A stretch of 40,054 bases of DNA from Tissierellia bacterium. Lineage in GTDB: Bacteria > Bacillota > Clostridia > Tissierellales > Tissierellaceae. Below, piece after piece: positions 17,331 to 25,387 of this stretch (positions are counted from its first letter, which is position 1; every line of letters begins with the position of its first letter). The DNA is taken from assembly GCA_012735245.1 (NCBI GenBank), contig JAAYHU010000010.1, forward strand, positions 1 through 40,054, read 5' to 3'. The position numbers and the translations under genes were made by a program. Below the pieces are notes generated by a model. It did no database searches. It saw only the letters and a list, made by a program, of their open reading frames with translations, and was not told the DNA's origin.

Positions 17331-18810
17331 TGTCCACTTCCCCTTTTTTTCCAGCAAAATAGGCACTAGTACAGCCTAAGCCTAGTAAGGTAAAATACAT
17401 TAACATAATATCATAGTTATGCCAAATATGGTCAACCATTCCCTGTATTGAACAACCAACTATTCCTGCAAATATACCTACTGCAATAAAGCTAAACTTA
17501 TCATCCTTATATTTTATGGTTGTAATAATATCCCTACTCCAGGCTATAATCATAGATATAAAGGAGATAATCCCCAAGATTCCTTTTTCAATGAAAATCA
17601 TAAGTAGGGTATTATGGGCATGATAGGACTTGGCAGCATGCAAAGAATATATCTTATATAACTCTTTAAATTGCCCTAGGCCTGTGCCAGTTAAATAATA
17701 ATCCTTAAGCATGTTGATAGAGGCCTGGTAAATGGATTTCCTATAGTTGGTGGAAGTATCGCCCCCAGAAAATATGGATAATATCCTCCTAATAATGGTT
17801 TCAGGAAGCATGGCTGAGCCTATTAGTCCTAAAATAACCAATATGGGAAAATAAGTATGAGCCTTTAAGACCACTAGAACAAATATTGCAATGGCTAAGC
17901 TCAACATGCTGCCCCTAGACAGGGTCATTAGGACATTTCCAAAGCCCAATCCTAAGACCAACAGATAAAAAATCTTCAATGGCTTTTTATCAGTAATATG
18001 GAATAGGGCAAAGATTACAGGAAGTACTAAGACTAAATACTCTCCATAGACATTTGGATTTCCAAAGGCACTATATACCCTTGTTACATTGGAAGCAAAA
18101 TCCTTGTCTATCCAGGCTTCATCCATTGGGGCGCCAAAGATAAACTGGTATATACCATAGATACCTAAAATAAGAGTAGTCAATGTAATTATGTTTAATA
18201 CTATTAATAGCTTTTCTTCACTATTTACCATATATGGCACAAAAATTCCAAAAACAATAAAGATTAAATATATAATGAAAACCTGTAGACTGTTGACAGG
18301 TCCTTGATTAAATATTCCACTGATAATGACGGATAGCAGAAAGAAAATCATAAAAAATAAATTGAGCTTAGGATACTTAAACCTATTCCCCTTGTAAATA
18401 TTAGACAATAAGGTTAATCCAATAGCTCCAAAGCAAAGAACTAATCCCATTGATGTAGGGATAAAGGGTAAGGTAACTATAATAAATGCAAATATAAGGA
18501 AATGTATTTCTTTTTCCATGAAAAACTTCAATATTACACTACTCTTTATTATTTTTACCATTAGCTTATTAAATGGCATAATTAAAGACTTAAATCTCCT
18601 ACGGGATTTAAGTATTAAGCTTTCCTCTATCCCTTTTTCAGGTCCAATATTGGAAGTCAAAAAGTTTATAATTAAGCTCTTATTTAATAGTTTAATAAAC
18701 CATGTCCAAAACTTAGCCATTAAATAGGAGAAATAACTTTCTTTATATGCCTTCTTGATTATTAGAATAACTTTTAACAAGCCTTGAAATATAACTGATT
18801 TAGATAGCAT
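17323..18810 (-). CDS. O-antigen ligase/polymerase (Wzy/WaaL-like)
   Basis: This is an integral membrane protein of 495 residues with about ten to twelve predicted helices from about residue 105 on. The Wzy_C-type core is visible: TLSRGSMLSLAIAIF, and SYHAHNTLLMIFIEKGILGI with the conserved HN. Members join lipid-linked oligosaccharides into polymer or onto an acceptor outside the membrane. A basic extension of roughly 95 residues before the first strong helix is unusual; the start is supported by GAGGTAGACC ahead of the ATG. It lies 14 bp after the LtaS-like gene. It probably polymerises the secondary cell-wall polymer. Confidence 0.88.
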   Translation of the reverse strand: MLSKSVIFQGLLKVILIIKKAYKESYFSYLMAKFWTWFIKLLNKSLIINFLTSNIGPEKGIEESLILKSRRRFKSLIMPFNKLMVKIIKSSVILKFFMEKEIHFLIFAFIIVTLPFIPTSMGLVLCFGAIGLTLLSNIYKGNRFKYPKLNLFFMIFFLLSVIISGIFNQGPVNSLQVFIIYLIFIVFGIFVPYMVNSEEKLLIVLNIITLTTLILGIYGIYQFIFGAPMDEAWIDKDFASNVTRVYSAFGNPNVYGEYLVLVLPVIFALFHITDKKPLKIFYLLVLGLGFGNVLMTLSRGSMLSLAIAIFVLVVLKAHTYFPILVILGLIGSAMLPETIIRRILSIFSGGDTSTNYRKSIYQASINMLKDYYLTGTGLGQFKELYKIYSLHAAKSYHAHNTLLMIFIEKGILGIISFISMIIAWSRDIITTIKYKDDKFSFIAVGIFAGIVGCSIQGMVDHIWHNYDIMLMYFTLLGLGCTSAYFAGKKGEVDNE

Positions 18811-18824
18811 AAAGGTCTACCTCA

Positions 18825-20717
18825 CTATTTTAGTATTTCTAGTATTTTATTGTTCTTTAATAAATCCTTCCTTAAGATAATATCAGAAACCATTAGTTCT
18901 TTTTGTTTATCCAATGCTTTTTCCACTACTGTAGGATTTTCTACTGGGTTATTGGTATTTATATGGTATAACCTCTTTTCTGCATTGTCATAGTAGTAGT
19001 CATGAAAAATAACAGTACCATCCCTTTTTATGCAAGAGCCAGGACCTTCAATTAACAGGGAAGTCCCTAAGGCATAGGGGTGATCAATACCCATTAAATC
19101 CAATATGGTAGGCAATATATCGATTTGACCTCCTACTTTTTCAATGGTCCTACCTGGAAGTTGGGAACCAGTATAAATCCATAGGGGGACTTTTTGAATC
19201 TTGTACCAATCAATAATAGAGCCATCTAGCCCCAATAGGTCTTCAACTAAGGTCCTCTGGTCTAAATATAAGCCACTGTGGTCACCATAGATGACTATAA
19301 TAGTATTATCCAATTCTCCTCTTTCTTCCAATTCCTTAAAAAGACTTTCTATGGCAGTATCTACATACCTCATGGATTTTAGATAGTTGCCAACTTGGGT
19401 GTCTTCAAATCTTCCAGTATATAAATCTATATCAGAAAATCCACCATAGGGATGGTGGGAAGATAAGGTAATTAGAAAACTAAAAAACTTTTCATTTTCT
19501 AAGGATATGTCTAAGGACTGTTTGAAAAAAGATTTGTCACTAATGGCCCATCCTCTTATATCATCTAAGTCAAAATCTATTACGCTATAGAATTTATCAT
19601 AACCATAATTTCTATATACAGTCTCCCTATTCCAAAAAGAGGGTTCATAACCATGGAAGGCCTGAGACACATATCCCCTATCCTTCATAATCTTTCCTAG
19701 GGTCAAGAAGTCATTTGTTGGATACAGATAATTGACTGCTCCTGTAACTGCTGGATATAAGGAGGTATTTAACATAAATTCTGCATCAGAAGTATTGCCT
19801 CCCGCAGTCTGATAGTAAATATTATTGAAATAAAAGCTATTATCTTTTAACTTATTTAAAAAGGGCGTAACCTCTTTCCCTTCAATGACTAAATCCACAA
19901 CAAATTCCTGCATGGCTTCAACTTGAATTACTATTAGGTTTTTGTCAGGAACCTTCCCAAAATATTGGCTTTTTTTATCTTCCTTCTTTTTAAAGAATTC
20001 TCTTATAATATGTTTTTCCTCATCATTTAAGGGCATATTTTGAGTAATCCTTTGCTTTGCAAAATCATAGATATCAAAGCCATGGAAGTACAAGCTTCCA
20101 AAGTCCTTGGCTATATTTTTCCTTTCATATGCATGCCTAGACCTATCTACATCCTTGGCCTTTGCTTTAAAGCTAAATACTGATACTAAGATTACTGAAA
20201 TAATGATTCCGCTTCTAAGGAGAATATTCCTTCTCCTTTTCTTAACATCCTTATTCCTTAAGAGAAAAATTAAAAATCCCATTATGGGTAAGTCTATAAA
20301 AAATACTACATCCTTTATCTTCAGTAAAGAAAAAATGCTTTGAGATATATCATCTACAAATCCTATCTGGTAAAGAATAGGAATCGTCAAAGGAATACCA
20401 TAATATCTGCCATAAAGGGCATCACTAAAGAGTAGAATTGAAGTAATGATATTAGTTATATATAAAATACCCCTAAATCTTTTAGGTGTAAAAAGTACTA
20501 TGGATAATATAAAAATTACAGATGTTAATAGAATATAAGTTGAGATATCATTAAATAAAGTAAATGGAGGCTCCTTAAGTTTAAGTGTGTATTGTAAATA
20601 TATGGTCTTCGTAAATATACTGCAAATTGTAAACAAAGCAAATATTATTTCTAAGATATATGGCTTTCCTAATATCCTGCCCAATTTTTCCCCAAAAGTT
20701 TCTTCGAATTTCAACAT
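18825..20717 (-). CDS. LtaS-like sulfatase-fold membrane enzyme
   Basis: This is a predicted lipoteichoic acid synthase-type phosphotransferase of 630 residues. Five hydrophobic helices (about 20-180) anchor an extracellular alkaline phosphatase/sulfatase domain. Key sites match LtaS: E267 in VIQVEAMQEF, nucleophile T309 in AGGNTSDAEF, SSHHPYGG, and YGDHSG for metal ligands. I use the ATG at 20717 (MLKFEETFGEK) with GAGGTG five bases before; an in-frame TTG 12 bases upstream overlaps that site. It is first in the envelope operon, with promoter elements upstream. It may transfer glycerol-phosphate or phosphoethanolamine to a polymer. The donor cannot be read from sequence. Confidence 0.88.
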   Translation of the reverse strand: MLKFEETFGEKLGRILGKPYILEIIFALFTICSIFTKTIYLQYTLKLKEPPFTLFNDISTYILLTSVIFILSIVLFTPKRFRGILYITNIITSILLFSDALYGRYYGIPLTIPILYQIGFVDDISQSIFSLLKIKDVVFFIDLPIMGFLIFLLRNKDVKKRRRNILLRSGIIISVILVSVFSFKAKAKDVDRSRHAYERKNIAKDFGSLYFHGFDIYDFAKQRITQNMPLNDEEKHIIREFFKKKEDKKSQYFGKVPDKNLIVIQVEAMQEFVVDLVIEGKEVTPFLNKLKDNSFYFNNIYYQTAGGNTSDAEFMLNTSLYPAVTGAVNYLYPTNDFLTLGKIMKDRGYVSQAFHGYEPSFWNRETVYRNYGYDKFYSVIDFDLDDIRGWAISDKSFFKQSLDISLENEKFFSFLITLSSHHPYGGFSDIDLYTGRFEDTQVGNYLKSMRYVDTAIESLFKELEERGELDNTIIVIYGDHSGLYLDQRTLVEDLLGLDGSIIDWYKIQKVPLWIYTGSQLPGRTIEKVGGQIDILPTILDLMGIDHPYALGTSLLIEGPGSCIKRDGTVIFHDYYYDNAEKRLYHINTNNPVENPTVVEKALDKQKELMVSDIILRKDLLKNNKILEILK

Positions 20718-20751
20718 TTTGCACCTCAAATTCTAGTTTACTATGAGTTTA

Positions 20752-20780
20752 ATTATACAATATATAATATTTCATTACAA
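20752..20780 (-). promoter_or_regulatory. Promoter of the envelope operon
   Basis: On the minus strand, -35 TTGTAA (20775-20780) and -10 TATAAT (20752-20757) are separated by exactly 17 bp. It is the only good promoter seen before the twelve-gene run. Start site and sigma factor are inferred. Confidence 0.7.
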
Positions 20781-20813
20781 GGATATTAGGTCTATTCTTT
20801 AAGGCTAGCTGAA

Positions 20814-20848
20814 TAAAAATAGACATCTAATCGATGTCTATTTTTTAA
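20814..20848. terminator. Terminator after mazF
   Basis: A stem of AAAATAGACATC with GATGTCTATTTT, flanked by A and T runs on both sides, could work in either direction. It lies beyond the mazF stop and before the LtaS-like promoter. Confidence 0.8.
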
Positions 20849-20855
20849 ATATGTA

Positions 20856-21206
20856 TTATAAACCTACTAATCCTAAACTAATTTTTATACATTCATCTAC
20901 ATTTTTCATCATTTCGTCACTAAATTTTCCAATTCTTTCACGAAGCCGCTTTTTATCTATGGTTCTAATTTGTTCCAGAAGGACCACCGAATCCTTAGGC
21001 AGTCCATATTCTGGAGCATTGATTTCCACATGAGTTGGTAATTTTGCTTTATTTATCTGTGAAGTAATAGCGGCAATAATTATAGTTGGACTATACTTAT
21101 TGCCAATATCGTTTTGAATAACAAGTACTGGTCTTACTCCCCCTTGTTCAGATCCCACTACAGGACTTAAATCTGCATAATAAATTTCCCCTCTTTTTAC
21201 AATCAT
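20856..21206 (-). CDS. mazF: MazF/EndoA endoribonuclease toxin
   Basis: This is a sequence-specific mRNA interferase, 116 residues. It closely follows B. subtilis NdoA from end to end, with [20 protein letters not shown] and [14 protein letters not shown]. Active-site positions known from the Bacillus protein are kept: R25 in GGVRP, T48 in AITSQ, and S73 in KDSVVLLEQ. By homology it should cut RNA at a short motif such as UACAU, but the specificity is not visible in the sequence. It overlaps the antitoxin gene by 4 bp (ATGA), the classic toxin-antitoxin arrangement. It is the last gene of the acpS-nnrD/gerS-like/alr cluster, with its own promoter upstream of the antitoxin. Confidence 0.95.
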   Translation of the reverse strand: MIVKRGEIYYADLSPVVGSEQGGVRPVLVIQNDIGNKYSPTIIIAAITSQINKAKLPTHVEINAPEYGLPKDSVVLLEQIRTIDKKRLRERIGKFSDEMMKNVDECIKISLGLVGL

Positions 21207-21487
21207 AACATCCCACGCCTTTTAAGACTTGCTTCGTAATAGACTAGATCTACAACATCCTGCTCTAAGCCTAATTCAGCAAAATCTAAATTTATTTGAC
21301 TCATTACCTCGTATCCTTCCTTCATTTTCTCAATTATTTCTAATTTTCTTCTCTCATTTATATAAATCTTCATTGTTTCTACTACACTATCAGCTGTGCT
21401 TTTACAATCTACAGGTACCATAAGATTAACTTCATTAAGGAGGCCCTTAGATAAGCTAGCTAGCACCCTTTTAGTCTCGGCAGCCAT
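21203..21487 (-). CDS. mazE: MazE/EndoAI-type antitoxin
   Basis: This is a 94-residue antitoxin that should bind MazF and repress the operon. The N-terminal part (about 1-48) looks like a ribbon-helix-helix dimer, with [13 protein letters not shown] and [14 protein letters not shown]. The C-terminal part, including [19 protein letters not shown], matches the toxin-binding segment of B. subtilis EndoAI (there RRGYMEMAKINLN). I chose the ATG at 21487 (MAAETKRV). Upstream in-frame GTG and TTG codons overlap the GGGGGTG ribosome site. Overlap with mazF is 4 bp. Confidence 0.92.
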   Translation of the reverse strand: MAAETKRVLASLSKGLLNEVNLMVPVDCKSTADSVVETMKIYINERRKLEIIEKMKEGYEVMSQINLDFAELGLEQDVVDLVYYEASLKRRGML

Positions 21488-21534
21488 AATATGCACCCCC
21501 AAATGCCAATGGATTATAAAAATTACTTAGGATA

Positions 21535-21564
21535 ATTATATCTTTACAGGGTTTATCCTGTCAA
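21535..21564 (-). promoter_or_regulatory. mazEF promoter with inverted repeat
   Basis: On the minus strand, TTGACA (21559-21564) and TATAAT (21535-21540) are 18 bp apart, near consensus. Between them lies an inverted repeat, ACAGG-6-CCTGT (21546-21550 and 21557-21561), well placed for antitoxin binding. It sits in the 96-bp gap between alr and the antitoxin. Confidence 0.75.
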
Positions 21565-21583
21565 CAAATACATGGTTAATTAA

Positions 21584-22762
21584 TTACCTTTCAAGTAAAT
21601 AGTCTACTATCTTAACTATTTCTCCCTTTGAGATATATACTCTTGGTACCCTTCTACCTACCATACAAGCAATTTCATAATTAATTGTTCCAAGTTTTTC
21701 AGCCACTTCATCTATATGGGGATAACCTTCTTTGCCATATCCAAATAAGACCACTTCATCCCCTATTTTTACATCTTCAATATCTGTTACGTCTATCATA
21801 CATTGATCCATACAGATTTTTCCAACTATTTTAGCCCTTTTACCATTTACATATACTTCAGCTTTTTCAGTTAACAATCTAGTGAAGCCATCGGCATAAC
21901 CTATTGGAAGGGTAGCAATTTTTGATTCCCTTTCCGTAACAAATATTTGACCATAACTTATGCCTGTTCCCTTTGGTACAGTCTTTAAATGGGAAATTCT
22001 AGCCTTTAAAGTCATAGCTGGTTTTAAGTCGACTTTATCCAGTTTAACCTCATCTGAGGGTTTTAGGCCATAGATCATTATTCCAGCCCTAACCATGTTT
22101 AAATTAAACTCTGGCAGGTCTATAATGGCAGCACTATTAGACGTATGTTTAATAGGTATATCTAAGCCCTTTTCCTCTAATTTTTCAATAACCCATGTGA
22201 ATTTCTTAAACTGTGTCATTGCATGGCTTTTGTCCAGGTAATCTGCCATTGCAAAATGAGTAAATATACCTTCTATATATATGTTTGGCAATTTTGATAT
22301 TCTCAGTATTTCCTCAATACTATCATCATTTGGTAATAAACCAATCCTGCCCATACCACTGTCAATCTTAATATGAATAAGAGCTTTTTTATTCAATTTA
22401 ACAGCTATATCTGATAATACCTTAGCATCCTGGTAACTATAGATAGTTTGGATTATATCATATTCTACTACCTTTTCAAATAAGGAGGTGGGCGTATATC
22501 CCATAATTAAAATAGGTGCAGTAATGCCTCCTTTTCTCAATTCAATGGCTTCCGTCAGTACAGCTACTGCCAATCTGTCAGCACCGTTGTCTAAGAAAGT
22601 CTGAGCAATTTCTACCGAACCATGCCCGTATCCATTTGCCTTAACTACTGCAGTGACTAAGGCTTCCTTGCTGGTAAGTCTTCTTACTTCACGAATGTTG
22701 TGGGCTAAATTATCTAGGTTAATTTCTGCCCATACTGGCCTTGTTTCATCTAAGGTATACAT
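21584..22762 (-). CDS. alr: Alanine racemase
   Basis: This PLP enzyme interconverts L- and D-alanine for peptidoglycan and teichoic acid. It has 392 residues. The PLP lysine is K41 in VVKANGYGHG. The opposite base tyrosine is in KGTGISYGQIF, with MVRAGIMIYGL and CMDQCMIDVTDI as further family stretches. It lies 28 bp after the GerS/YdcC-like gene and 96 bp before mazE. The same order exists in Bacillus (ydcC-alr-ndoAI). In C. difficile, gerS is likewise paired with an alanine racemase gene. It may therefore serve spore-related D-alanine as well as vegetative wall synthesis. A GGGGGAAATCTTT site precedes the ATG. Confidence 0.96.
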   Translation of the reverse strand: MYTLDETRPVWAEINLDNLAHNIREVRRLTSKEALVTAVVKANGYGHGSVEIAQTFLDNGADRLAVAVLTEAIELRKGGITAPILIMGYTPTSLFEKVVEYDIIQTIYSYQDAKVLSDIAVKLNKKALIHIKIDSGMGRIGLLPNDDSIEEILRISKLPNIYIEGIFTHFAMADYLDKSHAMTQFKKFTWVIEKLEEKGLDIPIKHTSNSAAIIDLPEFNLNMVRAGIMIYGLKPSDEVKLDKVDLKPAMTLKARISHLKTVPKGTGISYGQIFVTERESKIATLPIGYADGFTRLLTEKAEVYVNGKRAKIVGKICMDQCMIDVTDIEDVKIGDEVVLFGYGKEGYPHIDEVAEKLGTINYEIACMVGRRVPRVYISKGEIVKIVDYLLER

Positions 22763-22790
22763 AAAGATTTCCCCCTTATAAGTTACTTTA

Positions 22791-23369
22791 CTACTTTAGA
22801 AATTTAAAGCTTTCATAGATAATTTCTACTATAAGTTTATCACTATCATCGTAGATATTCAACTTATATGGAGTAAATCCTTTCTTTTTAATCCAAATTT
22901 TTGCCGTGTCCCTATACTTGTTTTGCTCCTCTAGTTCAAATTCAAACACTAGGTATTCCGTATTGTCTATTTCCTCAGTTCCTATGAGGCTTGCTTTATA
23001 TATATCTTCAAAGAAATCCCCTATTACCAGCTGCTTATTTAAGGATTTTATTGCCACTAAGGATATGGATTGTTCTATGGAGGGATGTTCTATAAAAATC
23101 TTATCGTTAGTGTTTAAAATTATTATTCCCTTGCTCTCCTTTGGCTCTAAGATTTCCAACTTGTATTCCTTAGAGCTGGTATAGGTTTCTTCTATTAAAT
23201 ATGTTGTTTCTTCTTCCCCTGAAAATATCTTTATATTGGCCCTGCACTTGTACCCTTTATATTCATCATAGGCTTTTTCTATTTTAGAAAGGTATTTTTC
23301 ATCACTTGACCATATGCAAGATGTTAGTGAGATAGTAATAATCAACATAAGAAATAGAATTCTTTTCAA
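22791..23369 (-). CDS. GerS/YdcC-like lipoprotein (LolA-like fold)
   Basis: The 192-residue protein has a lipoprotein signal, KRILFLMLIITISLTSC, with lipobox LTSC and lipid-bearing C18. The rest is a LolA/YdcC-type curved beta-sheet domain, with ANIKIFSGEE, ILEPKESKGIIILNTN and KIWIKKKGFTPYKLNIY. GerS of C. difficile, a lipoprotein needed for cortex modification in spores, belongs to this broad family and lies next to an alr gene. By position this is a good GerS/YdcC homologue, but a sporulation role is inferred. The start is a TTG at 23369 with GGGG upstream. It keeps the charged start of the signal peptide, which a later ATG would lose. Confidence 0.8.
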   Translation of the reverse strand: MKRILFLMLIITISLTSCIWSSDEKYLSKIEKAYDEYKGYKCRANIKIFSGEEETTYLIEETYTSSKEYKLEILEPKESKGIIILNTNDKIFIEHPSIEQSISLVAIKSLNKQLVIGDFFEDIYKASLIGTEEIDNTEYLVFEFELEEQNKYRDTAKIWIKKKGFTPYKLNIYDDSDKLIVEIIYESFKFLK

Positions 23370-23383
23370 TAATACCCCAACCT

Positions 23384-24658
23384 TTACAATTGAACTATTT
23401 TAATACTATAGGGAATATTATCTATGATATCAGTAGCTATTAATCCACATTCTCCCTTATCTAGGCTGCCTATATCACCTGCCAAGCCATGGCAATATAC
23501 GCCCAGCTTTCCACTGTCAAAGGGGCTTAAGCCCTGTGCTAAAAAGCCAGCTATTATTCCCGTTAGCACATCTCCGCTGCCTGCAGTAGCCATACCCGGA
23601 TTCCCTGTTTCATTCACATATACCCTGTCCTTATGATATGCAACTATAGTATTAAATCCTTTTAAAACTACTATTATATTATATTTGTTAGAAATATAAT
23701 TAGAATAAAAAATTCTATTATCTTGAATCTCCTTTACATCTTTCATAGCTAGTCTAGCCAATTCCCCAGGATGGGGGGTTATTATTATCTGCCTATTGTG
23801 GCCAATTAAAATCTCAGGCTTTAAAGAAATACAGTTTATTCCATCGGCATCTATTACTATGGGCCCTTTAAAGTTTTTTATTATCTCTTCTACTATATGA
23901 ATTCTATCTTCATCTACTCCCATACCAGGCCCTAGGGCTACTACATCTATATTTTCCAATGCTTCCAAAATAGGCCCTAAGGAATGCCTGGTAAAAGTCC
24001 CCTTGCCCTTATCCTCTACAGGCCTTATAATTGCCTCAGTAAGTTTAATGGACATTACAGGCTCCAGGGATTTTGGTACTATAGTATAAACTAAACCTGC
24101 TCCGGTCCTTAAGGCTGCCAGGGAAGATAAATATGGGGCACCTGTCATTCCTGTACTTCCACCTATTATTGCTACCCTGCCATAGGTTCCCTTATGACTA
24201 TTAAGTTTCCTTTTTGGCAATAGGCTTTTCATGGATTCATCAATTTTTAGATTAGCTAACATAAGTCTGTCTAAACTTGAATATCCTATGGCATTGGCTA
24301 TGGCATAGTCCCTTTCATGGCTAATGGATATTTCAATATCTGAAATCTTTATTTCATCCATCCTCCTTTTAACCCTTTCAGAAATATTTACATAGGGCTT
24401 ATTGTTATCATGGAGTATTTCAATATCCTTCCACCCAATGGAACCTATACCAGTGCCTAAGACCTTGCTTATGGCCTCCTTAGCAGCAAAAATACCTGCT
24501 ACAGTTTCTGCTCTATTGCCTTTATTTGATATATATTCTATTTCCTTTTCCGTAAAGACTTTCTTATAAAATCTAGCCCTATCTTTCCTTAGGATTCTTC
24601 TTATTCTTTCTATCTTCACTATATCAACACCTGTAGTCAAATTATTATATCCCTTCAT
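23384..24658 (-). CDS. Fused holo-ACP synthase / ADP-dependent NAD(P)H-hydrate dehydratase
   Basis: One frame encodes two enzymes. Residues 1-125 are AcpS, which adds the 4'-phosphopantetheine arm to acyl carrier protein: D12 in GVDIVKIERI, E61 in FAAKEAISK, and SISHERDYAIANAI. After a 25-residue linker, residues 150-424 are NnrD, which repairs hydrated NAD(P)H: YGRVAIIGGSTG, VIDADGIN, and NPGMATAGSGDVLTG (353-367). The usual NnrE epimerase domain that precedes NnrD is absent. No stop codon or frameshift separates the halves. The ATG at 24658 overlaps the upstream gene region; a TTG 18 bases downstream, after AAGGGATATAA, would give the tighter AcpS start MTTGVDIV. Position matches acpS in the Bacillus acpS-ydcC-alr block. 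Confidence 0.93.
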   Translation of the reverse strand: MKGYNNLTTGVDIVKIERIRRILRKDRARFYKKVFTEKEIEYISNKGNRAETVAGIFAAKEAISKVLGTGIGSIGWKDIEILHDNNKPYVNISERVKRRMDEIKISDIEISISHERDYAIANAIGYSSLDRLMLANLKIDESMKSLLPKRKLNSHKGTYGRVAIIGGSTGMTGAPYLSSLAALRTGAGLVYTIVPKSLEPVMSIKLTEAIIRPVEDKGKGTFTRHSLGPILEALENIDVVALGPGMGVDEDRIHIVEEIIKNFKGPIVIDADGINCISLKPEILIGHNRQIIITPHPGELARLAMKDVKEIQDNRIFYSNYISNKYNIIVVLKGFNTIVAYHKDRVYVNETGNPGMATAGSGDVLTGIIAGFLAQGLSPFDSGKLGVYCHGLAGDIGSLDKGECGLIATDIIDNIPYSIKIVQL

Positions 24659-24659
24659 A

Positions 24660-25259
24660 TTACCTCAGTCTTTCTTCATCAATTTTTTCTATAGTATCAG
24701 AACCCAGTAGGCCATGGAAAAACCTATAGGTCTCATTTATCCATTCTTCATAATCATATTTAATCTTTATAAGGTCTTTTAGCCTTGACCTTAAGACTTC
24801 TATTTCCTCTATGGATTCTTTTAAGATTTTTTCCCTAAGGTTTAATTCCCTATATCCATATTCTATAGTTGCATTTAATAGCTTTAAGTTAGCCTCCCGT
24901 ATTTTCCTTGGCATTGTTTCCAATTGGAAAATCAATTCATCTAGTTCTTCATTTATATTCTCTATTCTGTTTTTATATTCATCTAGTAATCTTACATTTT
25001 CAGGCTTATTTTCATTATTTACCGAGTCCGATATGCCTAAAATCATCTTCATAGCCCTTAATTTTTCTCTCTGCAATTCTTTACACCTAGCATCTATCCT
25101 TTTTTCCTCCGACACAAGCTTAATTAGCTCTTCCTTGGCTCTTTGGATATTTCTATTTTTAGCTTTCCCAAATAGTTTAATCCATGTAGGTTCACTATAT
25201 AGCAGGGGTATCTTGTTCTTACTAATTATTTTCTCATCTAAATCAATGGACCTTCTCAA
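24660..25259 (-). CDS. Coiled-coil protein of unknown function
   Basis: This is a soluble, highly charged, 199-residue protein with no signal or membrane segment. Long helices rich in Glu, Lys, Arg and Leu run through about 35-190 (for example RIENINEELDELIFQLE), suggesting a coiled coil. I do not recognise a family. It is the first gene of the acpS-nnrD/gerS-like/alr cluster and ends 1 bp before it. The start is a TTG at 25259 with a strong GGAGGGAAAGTT site. A promoter-like sequence is directly upstream. It may be lineage-specific. Confidence 0.75.
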   Translation of the reverse strand: MRRSIDLDEKIISKNKIPLLYSEPTWIKLFGKAKNRNIQRAKEELIKLVSEEKRIDARCKELQREKLRAMKMILGISDSVNNENKPENVRLLDEYKNRIENINEELDELIFQLETMPRKIREANLKLLNATIEYGYRELNLREKILKESIEEIEVLRSRLKDLIKIKYDYEEWINETYRFFHGLLGSDTIEKIDEERLR

Positions 25260-25281
25260 AACTTTCCCTCCTTACTATATA

Positions 25282-25310
25282 ATTTTACTAATTTAGTCAA
25301 AGTTTTACAA
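25282..25310 (-). promoter_or_regulatory. Promoter of the acpS-nnrD/alr cluster
   Basis: TTGTAA (25305-25310) and TAAAAT (25282-25287) on the minus strand are 17 bp apart. Another reading uses TTGACT with TATAGT closer to the gene but with a short 15-bp spacer. Confidence 0.5.
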
Positions 25311-25360
25311 ACCATATAGGCTGTAATTTAAAGTTTTTAATATTTTAGGTAATTATTCCT

Positions 25361-25387
25361 AAAAAAAGAGTTGGAAAATCCAACTCT
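25361..25387 (-). terminator. Terminator of the ABC exporter operon
   Basis: The stem AGAGTTGG (loop ATTTT) CCAACTCT is followed by seven T on the minus strand. The TAG stop of the upstream gene lies at the base of the stem. Confidence 0.85.

Noticed and set aside
20856-21487. Defence island around the toxin-antitoxin pair
   Set aside because: mazEF lies in a conserved housekeeping cluster, and no nuclease, helicase, restriction or phage-related genes are nearby.
24811-25296. 161-codon plus-strand frame
   Set aside because: Antisense of the coiled-coil gene; hydrophobic and serine-rich as expected for a complement, with no start signal.
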